Below are positions 1 through 5,619 of a stretch of 5,807 bases of DNA, one piece after another. The notes beneath the pieces are model-generated. The model was not told the origin of the DNA. It ran no database searches and saw only the letters and a program-made list of their open reading frames with translations. Each line of letters starts with the position of its first letter. Position 1 is the first letter of the stretch. This DNA comes from CANNBR01 sp964592275 (GTDB lineage: Bacteria > Babelota > Babeliae > Babelales > CAIQNR01): NCBI GenBank assembly GCA_964592275.1, contig CAZQDJ010000036.1:1-5807 (forward strand). Direction: 5' to 3'. A program made the position numbers and the translations under genes.

Positions 1-8
1 GGGGAAGA

Positions 9-1859
9 ATGAATTCTTTCAAAGAAATGGGTTTAAACCCAATAATCAATATATCGCTTGAATCGCTCAATTTTACAGTACCAACACCAATTCAAGCACA
101 AACCATTCCATTGGCACTTGCAGGGAAAGATATCCTTGGATCAGCCCAAACAGGTACCGGTAAAACATTATCTTTTGCTATTCCATTAGTAAGTAAGCTT
201 TTAGATAATCCCACAGATATGGCTTTGGTACTTGTTCCAACACGTGAATTAGCTCAACAAGTTTTAACTGCTATCAAACAAGTAGCAGGCAGAAATCGTA
301 GCTTAAAAGCTGCTCTTTTAATTGGTGGAGACTCGTTCTTTAAGCAATTACAACAGCTTCGTTCAGACGCTCGCATCATCGTAGGAACACCAGGACGCGT
401 TATTGATCATCTTAAGCGTAACACCTTAAAACCTGAATTATTTCACTTTTTAGTGCTCGATGAAACTGACAGAATGTTTGATATGGGATTTGAAAGCCAA
501 ATCGACCAAATCATCAAACAAATTCCTCAAGAACGCCAAACACTTATGTTCTCTGCAACGTTGCCAGCATCAATTATCAAAACTGCATCACGTTACTTAT
601 TACAACCGGAACGCGTATCTGTTGGTGACAATTCAAGCCCAGTAGCAAAAATTAAACAAGATGTACTATTCGTAAGCGAATCTGAAAAAGAATCTAAACT
701 TATTGAAGAATTAGAAAAATATTCAGAATCAATCGTTATTTTTGTGAAAACAAAATGGAATGCTGATAAGCTTGCCGATAAATTATCTTCACTTGATCAC
801 AAAGCAGTTGCTTTGCATGGTGACTTACGTCAAAACAGACGTGAACGCGTTATTGCTTCTTTCCGTAAAGGTACGCATAACATTCTCGTTGCAACTGATA
901 TCGCAGCTCGCGGTCTTGATATTCCAGCAATTCGTCACATCGTTAACTACGATTTGCCACAATGCCCAGAAGATTACATTCACCGTATTGGAAGAACTGG
1001 ACGCGCAGGCGCTGAAGGTTTTGCTCTTTCGTTGGTAACTCCTAAAGAAACCAAAAGCTGGAAGATTATTAACAGATTTGCAAATACCACAGAAGGTATT
1101 ACCGATTCTGATCGCGCATCTCTTTCTCATAAACCATCTCGCGGTGGTAGCAGAGGTGGAAGTGGTTTCGGCGGCGGCGCTCGTCGTGATTCACGTGATG
1201 GCGGTAGCCGTGGTGGAAGAAGAGAATTTGGTTCACGCGATAGATTTAGCGATCGTTCACGTAGCGACCGTCCTTCATTCAAAAGAGATTTCTCTGATAA
1301 TGATGGCGCTTCAGAAGGTGGATTCGAACGTAAACCTCGTTTTGAACGCTCATTCACTCCTCGCTCATCAGAAGATGGCGGATTCAAGCCTCGTTCTGAC
1401 CGTCCATTTACTCCAAGATCATCAGAAGAAGGTGGATTCAAACCTCGCTTTGATCGCTCAGCGTCATCAGATCGTCCTTCATTTAGAAAAGATCGTCCGT
1501 TTACTCCTCGCTCATCAGAAGATGGTGGATTTGAACGTAAACCTCGTTTTGAACGATCATCATCAAGCTCTAGCTTTCCATCAGATCGTCCACGTAGAGA
1601 ATTTACACCACGTGATGGCGATGCGCCAAGAAGAGCTCCTTTTGATAGATCATCATCAGAACGTAGAGGCGGCAGTTTCTTTAAAAAAGATGGCGACCGT
1701 CCATTTACTCCACGTTCAAGCAGTTCTGAAGGTGGGTTTAAACCACGTTTTGACCGTCCTGCTCGTAGCTTTGACTCTTCAGCGCCACGCTCTGAAGGTT
1801 TCAAGCCACGCTTTGATCGTCCTTTTGATTCAGAATTCAAACGTAAAAAACATGATTAG
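9..1859 (+). CDS. DEAD-box ATP-dependent RNA helicase (RhlE-like) with long RG/RS-rich repetitive tail
   Basis: This is an ATP-dependent RNA helicase that should unwind or remodel RNA duplexes in the cytoplasm, for example in ribosome assembly, mRNA turnover or cold adaptation. The 616-residue product carries every superfamily 2 motif in order: Q motif with F4 and PTPIQ 25-29, motif I AQTGTGKT 46-53, Ia PTRELAQQ 77-84, Ib TPGR 127-130, II DETD 151-154, III SAT 182-184, IV around IVIF 242-245, V ATDIAARGLDI 295-305 and VI HRIGRTGR 325-332. The core ends near residue 370. Residues 375-616 form a low-complexity basic tail with four RGG triplets and repeated FTPRSS and GGFKPRFDR modules, probably disordered and RNA-binding. 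ATG 9 is preferred over M7 because it keeps F4 of the Q motif; GGGGAAG just upstream may be a Shine-Dalgarno, but the window edge cuts the view. Motif II has Thr where the family has Ala; both acidic catalytic residues remain. Core resembles RhlE/DeaD proteins, but the exact subfamily is uncertain. Confidence 0.96.
   Translation: MNSFKEMGLNPIINISLESLNFTVPTPIQAQTIPLALAGKDILGSAQTGTGKTLSFAIPLVSKLLDNPTDMALVLVPTRELAQQVLTAIKQVAGRNRSLKAALLIGGDSFFKQLQQLRSDARIIVGTPGRVIDHLKRNTLKPELFHFLVLDETDRMFDMGFESQIDQIIKQIPQERQTLMFSATLPASIIKTASRYLLQPERVSVGDNSSPVAKIKQDVLFVSESEKESKLIEELEKYSESIVIFVKTKWNADKLADKLSSLDHKAVALHGDLRQNRRERVIASFRKGTHNILVATDIAARGLDIPAIRHIVNYDLPQCPEDYIHRIGRTGRAGAEGFALSLVTPKETKSWKIINRFANTTEGITDSDRASLSHKPSRGGSRGGSGFGGGARRDSRDGGSRGGRREFGSRDRFSDRSRSDRPSFKRDFSDNDGASEGGFERKPRFERSFTPRSSEDGGFKPRSDRPFTPRSSEEGGFKPRFDRSASSDRPSFRKDRPFTPRSSEDGGFERKPRFERSSSSSSFPSDRPRREFTPRDGDAPRRAPFDRSSSERRGGSFFKKDGDRPFTPRSSSSEGGFKPRFDRPARSFDSSAPRSEGFKPRFDRPFDSEFKRKKHD
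1131..1856 (+). repeat. Internally repeated coding region: Arg/Gly/Ser-rich helicase tail
   Basis: The helicase tail (residues 375-616) is built from degenerate modules. FTPR occurs at residues 449, 467, 498, 532 and 566. A GF(K or ERK)PR(F/S)(D/E)R module occurs six times, starting near residues 437, 457, 475, 507, 575 and 597. RGG triplets sit at 378, 382, 401 and 553. The repetition is also visible in DNA: identical 23-base stretches occur at 1356-1378 and 1503-1525 (offset 147) and at 1326-1348 and 1533-1555 (offset 207). Other copies have drifted at synonymous positions, which suggests older duplications kept at protein level. Tails of this kind in other DEAD-box helicases bind RNA non-specifically and can promote condensates; that role here is inferred. 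Confidence 0.8.
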
Positions 1860-1880
1860 TTTTTAACGTTTATAAACAAG

Positions 1881-1912
1881 AAAAGAGAGGCCCTAAAAAG
1901 CCTCTTTTTTTT
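1881..1912 (+). terminator. Intrinsic terminator after the helicase, possibly bidirectional
   Basis: AGAGGC (1886-1891) pairs with GCCTCT (1900-1905) around an 8-base loop and is followed by an eight-T run (1905-1912). Flanking A's at 1881-1884 can extend the stem into the T run. It lies 22 bases after the helicase stop and 18 bases beyond the stop of the convergent Nudix gene. Read on the minus strand, the same stem is followed by a broken T run (CTTTTC), so it could also end the methyltransferase-Nudix transcript, less strongly. Confidence 0.88.
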
Positions 1913-1929
1913 AGTATCTAGATTGAATA

Positions 1930-2394
1930 TTAACCACCATTTTCTAGGTGACTTGCAAGCGCATTGGCATGATCAACTTTTAACCATTCAATTAAAACTT
2001 TTTTTAATGCTTGTGGTTTAAAATCAACGTTTTGTAACGCGGTAATCGCTACCCAGGCAAAAGCAGTATGATCCTCAGGAGATTGTGGCACGATCTGACT
2101 ATCCAGATCAGGTGCATCAACTACGTAGATAAAATTATATTCATGGCTATGACATTTATCGGGATTGTTCGGTATAAAGCTGTACTCGAAACAACCAAGA
2201 AATCGTTGTACGGTGCAAACAAGACCAAGCTCTTCTGCTAGCTCTCGTTCTAGTGCGTATGCCGCACTTTCACCATGTTCAACATGCCCACCTGGTAAAA
2301 AGTAAAAAGGAAGTTTTTTATTATTAACACACATCAAAAGCTTTCCGTCTTTGATGATAACCGCCCGTGAAAGTACGTGAATAGCTTTTTGCAT
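1930..2394 (-). CDS. Nudix hydrolase
   Basis: This is a Nudix-family pyrophosphohydrolase that cleaves a nucleoside diphosphate linked to another moiety, using Mg2+ or Mn2+ in the cytoplasm. The 154-residue protein is a single domain of normal length. It has a perfect Nudix box, Gx5Ex7REUxEExGU, running from G36 to L58: E42, then R50 E51, then E54 E55, then G57. The preceding PFYFLPGGHVE segment (29-39) is typical of the fold. The substrate cannot be read from sequence. The start ATG has AGAGG (plus-strand 2399-2403) 4 bases upstream. It begins 18 bp after the stop of the co-oriented methyltransferase, so the two are probably co-transcribed. The gene converges on the helicase and may share its terminator. 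Nudix identity is firm; a role in nucleotide-pool cleaning, sugar-nucleotide breakdown or mRNA decapping is open. Confidence 0.95.
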   Translation of the reverse strand: MQKAIHVLSRAVIIKDGKLLMCVNNKKLPFYFLPGGHVEHGESAAYALERELAEELGLVCTVQRFLGCFEYSFIPNNPDKCHSHEYNFIYVVDAPDLDSQIVPQSPEDHTAFAWVAITALQNVDFKPQALKKVLIEWLKVDHANALASHLENGG

Positions 2395-2412
2395 AGTGCC
2401 TCTTTTTTAAAA

Positions 2413-3177
2413 TTATTTTTTACACTCATACACAACCAAAATGTCTTCAGAGTCAGGAAGTGTACCATGTTCAAACGCTTTTACGATCTTGATTGTTTCA
2501 AATCCAGCAGCTTGTAATTGTCCAAGCATTTCTGCATTAGAATACAAACGTAGCGCATGTTCTTCTGTTTCTGCTTCCAATACTTTTCCTTGTTTATCTT
2601 GCACCGCATACCGACGCTCTACCTGCACCACTCCTTTATTCATTGGATGGTAGAACGAATCTACTACCAAAGAACTTCCATCAGCTCGATCATAAGAGTC
2701 AGAAAGCCAGGTATTATATTCTATTTTTTGTGCAAGAGAGCATGTCATTATTTCAAGAACTAAGACTCCATTGGGAAGTAATGAATCATACAAAGCCTTA
2801 AGACTTTTTTTTACCGCATCAAGATCATCAATCAAATTAAAAGAACCAACAGGGATAAAGATCAGAGCATACTGATTCTTACTAGCAAGATCTTCTATAA
2901 AACCAAACCATACATTTGGAACTAACCCCACACTTTTACATCGCTCAAAAAGGCGTGCAAGCATTGACTCACTTGCATCAAACCCTTCTACTACAAAACC
3001 TTCTTGTATTAATGGAATGAGAAAATGGCCTGTTCCACACATCGGTTCAAGAATAGGACCGCGTGCCTGTTTTGCATACTGCAAGTAAAACTGCCATTCA
3101 TCATCTGGCAACATCGGCTTATGAAGATCGTAATACTCGGTGCATAATGAACGATATGTCTGTAATTTTTTTCTCAT
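2413..3177 (-). CDS. Class I SAM-dependent methyltransferase, substrate unknown
   Basis: This protein transfers a methyl group from S-adenosylmethionine to an unidentified acceptor. The 254-residue product has a Rossmann-type methyltransferase fold. Motif I is ILEPMCGTG (42-50), which contacts SAM; the acidic residue after strand 2 is D67 in GFDAS; strand 4 with the PVGSFNLI segment is near 109-116; the LLPNG turn is at 133-137. The C-terminal part has LYSNAEML followed by AAGFE (223-227), typical of small-molecule methyltransferases. Length and layout fit the Methyltransf_25/11-type proteins. The open frame extends two codons further to a GTG at 3183, but that GTG overlaps the Shine-Dalgarno, so ATG 3177 is chosen. 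It is the first gene of a likely two-gene operon with the Nudix hydrolase and is divergent from the O-methyltransferase across 131 bp. I do not recognise a specific family name. Confidence 0.92.
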   Translation of the reverse strand: MRKKLQTYRSLCTEYYDLHKPMLPDDEWQFYLQYAKQARGPILEPMCGTGHFLIPLIQEGFVVEGFDASESMLARLFERCKSVGLVPNVWFGFIEDLASKNQYALIFIPVGSFNLIDDLDAVKKSLKALYDSLLPNGVLVLEIMTCSLAQKIEYNTWLSDSYDRADGSSLVVDSFYHPMNKGVVQVERRYAVQDKQGKVLEAETEEHALRLYSNAEMLGQLQAAGFETIKIVKAFEHGTLPDSEDILVVYECKK

Positions 3178-3182
3178 TATCA

Positions 3183-3189
3183 CTCCCTT
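3183..3189 (-). promoter_or_regulatory. Shine-Dalgarno that fixes the methyltransferase start
   Basis: On the minus strand this reads AAGGGAG, followed by TGATA and then ATG at 3177, a spacing of 5 bases. An upstream in-frame GTG at 3183-3181 shares bases with this site and would have no spacer, so it is not a workable start. Confidence 0.7.
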
Positions 3190-3239
3190 CTTTTATTCTT
3201 TCTTTTATAATTGCGGTAGGTGCTTCTATTTCTAAATCT

Positions 3240-3267
3240 TTGTGACAAAAAGTGTAACTCGTATATT
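3240..3267 (+). promoter_or_regulatory. Candidate promoter for the O-methyltransferase gene
   Basis: TTGTGA (3240-3245, 4 of 6 to the -35 consensus) and TATATT (3262-3267, 5 of 6 to the -10 consensus) are 16 bases apart, 41 bases before the start codon. The -35 lies inside a small inverted repeat, TTTGT-G-ACAAA (3239-3249), which might be an operator for this or the divergent operon. The match is by eye in AT-rich DNA and could be chance. Confidence 0.35.
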
Positions 3268-3269
3268 CT

Positions 3270-3299
3270 AAAAAAGGCAGCTTTTAAAACCTTTTTTTT
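3270..3299 (+). promoter_or_regulatory. A/T-rich hairpin just before the O-methyltransferase start
   Basis: AAAAAAGG (3270-3277) is perfectly complementary to CCTTTTTT (3290-3297) with a 12-base loop that contains TTTTAAAA, and the T run continues to 3299. It ends 9 bases before ATG 3309. The shape is terminator-like, but only two G-C pairs support it. It could be a weak attenuator, an mRNA-stability hairpin or a chance product of A and T tracts. It leaves no good Shine-Dalgarno before the gene. Confidence 0.3.
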
Positions 3300-3308
3300 A
3301 AGAATACA

Positions 3309-4289
3309 ATGATGCATCTACAATTTTGGGACACCCTCCACGCAGTAATACTCTCACGAGCGCTTTATAGTGCAGCAGAACTTGGATTAGCTGATCATCT
3401 ACATCCACAAGCTCGCGATCTCACGGCACTCGCTTCTTTAACTGGCACCGATGCGCCTTCGTTAGAACGTCTTCTACGTTTTTTAATAGTAGCGGGTTTT
3501 TTTGATAAACAACCTGATGGTACCTACCGTAATAACGTCTCTTCTGAGTACATGCGCAAAGACCATCCACAAACCATGTATCCTTTTTTATTGCATGATG
3601 ACGAAACACGCTGGAACTCGTTTGGTCACCTTAGTTACTCAGTTAAAACTGGAAAACCATCATTCGATATGCTCTACGGAAAAAGCTATTTTCAGTACCT
3701 TTCAGAGCACCCAACATTAAGTCACCGTTTTGATTTAGCAATGACCATTATCTCAGACCAAGAAGAAACAACTATTGCCAACACTCTTTCTTTTGAAGGT
3801 ACCGTTGCTGATATTGGTGGAGGAAGAGGAACTCTCCTTAAAAAAATTATGCCCGCCAACCCAGCAGTAGAAAAAACAGTATTATTTGATCTTCCACAAG
3901 TTGTCACTGCCATTTCTAATGCCGACCTTGCGCCAGTTACCAAAGCACTCGGCGGCAGTTTTTTTGAACCAATCAATATTGAAGCAAACATTTTTATTCT
4001 TAAACGCATTCTCCATGACTGGAACGATGAACAAGCAATCACCATTCTCAAAAACATTGCTGTTACCATGCGAGCTACAGACACTTTGTATATTATCGAT
4101 GCCATTGTTGATGAATGCGCTGACAAAAAAATGATCACTGCTGTTGACCTTGGACTGTTTGCTATTTTCGGTGGCAAAGAACGCGATTATGCTGAATTTC
4201 AAAACATTTTTACAGCAGCGGGTCTAACCCTAATAAGCCGCAAAGCTATTGCGCCAACGCTCCACGTTATGAAATGCCAGAAAAAATAA
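3309..4289 (+). CDS. Methyltransf_2-family O-methyltransferase
   Basis: This is a SAM-dependent O-methyltransferase of the plant COMT / bacterial polyketide-tailoring type, which methylates hydroxyl groups on aromatic or polyketide-like small molecules. The 326-residue product has the normal two-part build. Residues 10-95 form the winged-helix dimerisation domain (SAAELGLADHL, then LERLLRFLIVAGFF). The SAM domain follows: VADIGGGRG 166-174, FDLP 193-196, GGSFFEP 215-221, LKRILHDWNDEQ 231-242 with the expected catalytic base H236, and ERDYAEFQNIFTAAGL 291-306. All key residues are present, so it should be active. The frame is closed upstream by TAA at 3285 and the first ATG is 3309 (a second follows at 3312); the Shine-Dalgarno is weak. 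It is alone on its strand, with no biosynthetic partners nearby, and its stop is 2 bp from that of the convergent CPT-like gene. The substrate is unknown. Confidence 0.95.
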   Translation: MMHLQFWDTLHAVILSRALYSAAELGLADHLHPQARDLTALASLTGTDAPSLERLLRFLIVAGFFDKQPDGTYRNNVSSEYMRKDHPQTMYPFLLHDDETRWNSFGHLSYSVKTGKPSFDMLYGKSYFQYLSEHPTLSHRFDLAMTIISDQEETTIANTLSFEGTVADIGGGRGTLLKKIMPANPAVEKTVLFDLPQVVTAISNADLAPVTKALGGSFFEPINIEANIFILKRILHDWNDEQAITILKNIAVTMRATDTLYIIDAIVDECADKKMITAVDLGLFAIFGGKERDYAEFQNIFTAAGLTLISRKAIAPTLHVMKCQKK

Positions 4290-4291
4290 TG

Positions 4292-4900
4292 TTACAGGCT
4301 CCATCGCTTACGCAGAATATGAAAGCTTTGAGGGTCAGGATTGTTTTTCACAAATTCCATCACTTGAGCAGCAGTTTCAAACGGAGAAGAGTTTGTTGTA
4401 TCAACAGTCAGATCGTAAGGCCAATCGAGGGTTGGTACAATTTTCATTTGCATACGCGCTAACCCTTGGCCACGATTTCCTCGCAAAATTTCTCGCTCTT
4501 CAAGCGTCTTTAAATCACAGTGCACCCACACAAAGTATACTTTTTGGTGCGCAAGATGTTTAACATACCCACGCAAAAGATCTTCTTCAAGCACTACTTC
4601 ATCAATTAAAAGATTTAACTTGTTATCGGCCATAGTGTTAATCACTTGTGGAATTGTATGCATCACTTGCATTCCAAATTCCCCATTTTTTACTTCCATA
4701 GTTGGTCCTTGTCCATCACGTCCTGGAACATAATAAAAACCCTGATGCGATTGTGGTCCATACATAACATAGTTACTTGGCATCATTGCCCAAAAACTAT
4801 CAATCCCCACCGAGAGCCATGGCATCTCTGCTTTAAACTGAAACGCCTTGATAATCGTTGACTTACCAGATGATGAACATCCATTAAAAAAAATAAGCAT
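4292..4900 (-). CDS. Chloramphenicol phosphotransferase-like (CPT family) P-loop kinase
   Basis: This is a small ATP-dependent kinase of the CPT family, whose type member from Streptomyces venezuelae phosphorylates the primary hydroxyl of chloramphenicol. The 202-residue protein carries Walker A GCSSSGKS (7-14), PWLSVGIDSF (27-36) with D34 at the place of the catalytic Asp of CPT (D37), LLIDEVV (97-103) in the Walker B position, WVHCD (125-129), the Arg-rich lid EREILRGNRGQG (135-146) and YDLTVDTT (162-169). These blocks match the family in order and spacing, with about 20 extra residues at the C-terminus. A strong Shine-Dalgarno, AAGGAG (plus-strand 4906-4911), lies 5 bases before the ATG. 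It is divergent from the exported-protein gene across 152 bp and nearly abuts the O-methyltransferase at its 3' end. Family assignment is firm; whether it acts on chloramphenicol or an endogenous hydroxylated metabolite is not determined by sequence. Confidence 0.92.
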   Translation of the reverse strand: MLIFFNGCSSSGKSTIIKAFQFKAEMPWLSVGIDSFWAMMPSNYVMYGPQSHQGFYYVPGRDGQGPTMEVKNGEFGMQVMHTIPQVINTMADNKLNLLIDEVVLEEDLLRGYVKHLAHQKVYFVWVHCDLKTLEEREILRGNRGQGLARMQMKIVPTLDWPYDLTVDTTNSSPFETAAQVMEFVKNNPDPQSFHILRKRWSL

Positions 4901-5052
4901 AAAAACTCCTTACTAGTACAAATATAATTGACCTAAAAAGGGTATCATTAACTGCATTCATATTTTTATCATTTTAAGAAAATTCTTTTGTTTTTGTTGT
5001 CTCTTTAATCAGAAAAACCCTATTCTGCATTATAAAAAAGGAAGGCAAAATT
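4901..5052. promoter_or_regulatory. Divergent intergenic region between CPT-like kinase and exported protein
   Basis: This 152-bp AT-rich spacer must hold promoters for both flanking genes. Rightward, TTGTCT (4997-5002) and TATTCT (5021-5026), 18 bases apart, are a weak candidate, and AAGGAAGG (5038-5045) 7 bases before ATG 5053 is a strong Shine-Dalgarno. Leftward, TATATT (complement of 4921-4926) is a possible -10 without a clear -35. A perfect TATAAT on the plus strand at 4923-4928 also lacks a -35. A small inverted repeat, AAGAA-AA-TTCTT, lies at 4976-4987. Confidence 0.35.
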
Positions 5053-5472
5053 ATGAAAAAAATATTCTTACTTTACTTTGTAATGATCATTTCTTCTAAA
5101 ATTTTAGCAGCAGAACAAGCAAGTGTACCTATGGTTACCATTGTTAATAAAAATCGGTTTTTTACTTTAAGGCATAGATTACGAGCACTCTCGCTTGCTA
5201 TTGACCATGTTTGTAATATAAAAATTTCTCCCGATACTGGAGAAGCCGATCTGCCAAAAGTAATGAAGAGCAAAAACCTTCGCATTGATGTTTTGCGACA
5301 AACTTTTTTAGAAGATCGGTGGGCAACGCTCATATTTGTTGATCAAATTCTTAAAGACTATGAGCAAACAGGAGCTCTCATAATACCTGTTGAATTGCTT
5401 CGCGAAATAACAATGACCCCGATTGAATACAAAAATATTCTCGAAGAAGAAAATGTTTTAAAGCTTGCGTAA
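5053..5472 (+). CDS. Small predicted exported protein of unknown function
   Basis: I do not recognise this 139-residue protein. It begins with a clear Sec-type signal peptide: K2 K3, a hydrophobic stretch from I4 to I13, then a short polar region ending LAAEQA (18-23), with cleavage most likely after A20 or nearby. The mature part of about 119 residues is mixed alpha/beta in appearance, with a basic stretch RFFTLRHRLR (35-44), a single cysteine C54, a helix-like region 78-104 and an acidic C-terminus (EEEN 131-134). There is no lipobox, no second membrane segment and no recognised catalytic motif. In a Gram-negative-type cell it would be periplasmic or secreted. A strong Shine-Dalgarno (5038-5045) supports ATG 5053. 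It is a single-gene unit, divergent from the CPT-like kinase and followed by repeat-rich non-coding DNA. It is likely a real gene because of the signal peptide and ribosome site; its function is unknown. Confidence 0.8.
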   Translation: MKKIFLLYFVMIISSKILAAEQASVPMVTIVNKNRFFTLRHRLRALSLAIDHVCNIKISPDTGEADLPKVMKSKNLRIDVLRQTFLEDRWATLIFVDQILKDYEQTGALIIPVELLREITMTPIEYKNILEEENVLKLA

Positions 5473-5499
5473 GCTCAAAGTTTATTTTCCTAGAGCTTA
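5470..5499 (+). terminator. Hairpin overlapping the stop codon of the exported-protein gene
   Basis: TAAGCTC (5470-5476, including the TAA stop) pairs perfectly with GAGCTTA (5493-5499) around a 16-base loop. No T run follows directly, but a seven-T run lies further on at 5534-5540. It may help end the transcript or protect its 3' end; as an intrinsic terminator it is not typical. Confidence 0.3.
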
Positions 5500-5540
5500 T
5501 CCGAAAATTACTTCAAGCCATCTTTTAAGTTTGTTTTTTT

Positions 5541-5619
5541 ACTGTCATCCCCAGAGAACGAGGTCACGGCGAAACATAAAATGTTTCGTTAGACTGAGTG
5601 AACGGTACGGGGATCCAGT
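5541..5619. repeat. Imperfect palindromic element of the GTCATCCCC...GGGGATCCAG type
   Basis: The outer arms ACTGTCATCCCC (5541-5552) and GGGGATCCAGT (5609-5619) are complementary apart from a small bulge. A middle block pairs TCAC (5564-5567) with GTGA (5598-5601). The centre is a perfect 8-bp stem, CGAAACAT (5570-5577) with ATGTTTCG (5581-5588), closed by an AAA loop. The whole unit can fold into one long hairpin as DNA or RNA and looks richer in G+C than its flanks. Palindromes with these same end sequences are dispersed in many copies in several bacterial genomes, including rickettsia-like intracellular ones. That this is a multi-copy family here is inferred, since only one copy is in view. 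Confidence 0.7.

Noticed and set aside
1127..1840. Minus-strand open frame (237 codons) antisense to the helicase tail
   Set aside because: Its protein is a mirror of the same repeats and has no independent motif. It is best explained by the tail's composition.
1078..1866. Long plus-strand open frame (262 codons) overlapping the helicase tail in another frame
   Set aside because: It exists because the repetitive Arg/Gly/Ser codons exclude stops in that frame. It has no Shine-Dalgarno, no recognisable domain and a Val/Leu/His-rich composition typical of a shadow frame.
3722..4202. Minus-strand frames inside the O-methyltransferase
   Set aside because: They overlap a gene with all family motifs, have no ribosome site I can support and show no domain.
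1930..4900. An integrated anti-phage or toxin-antitoxin system made of the methyltransferase, Nudix, O-methyltransferase and CPT-like genes
   Set aside because: The genes lie in three transcription units on both strands, there is no nuclease, sensor or toxin-like partner, and every protein fits an ordinary metabolic enzyme family.
4923..4928. Perfect TATAAT as a strong promoter for the exported-protein gene
   Set aside because: There is no -35 or extended -10 at the right distance, and it would give a leader of over 100 bases. It is expected by chance in AT-rich DNA.
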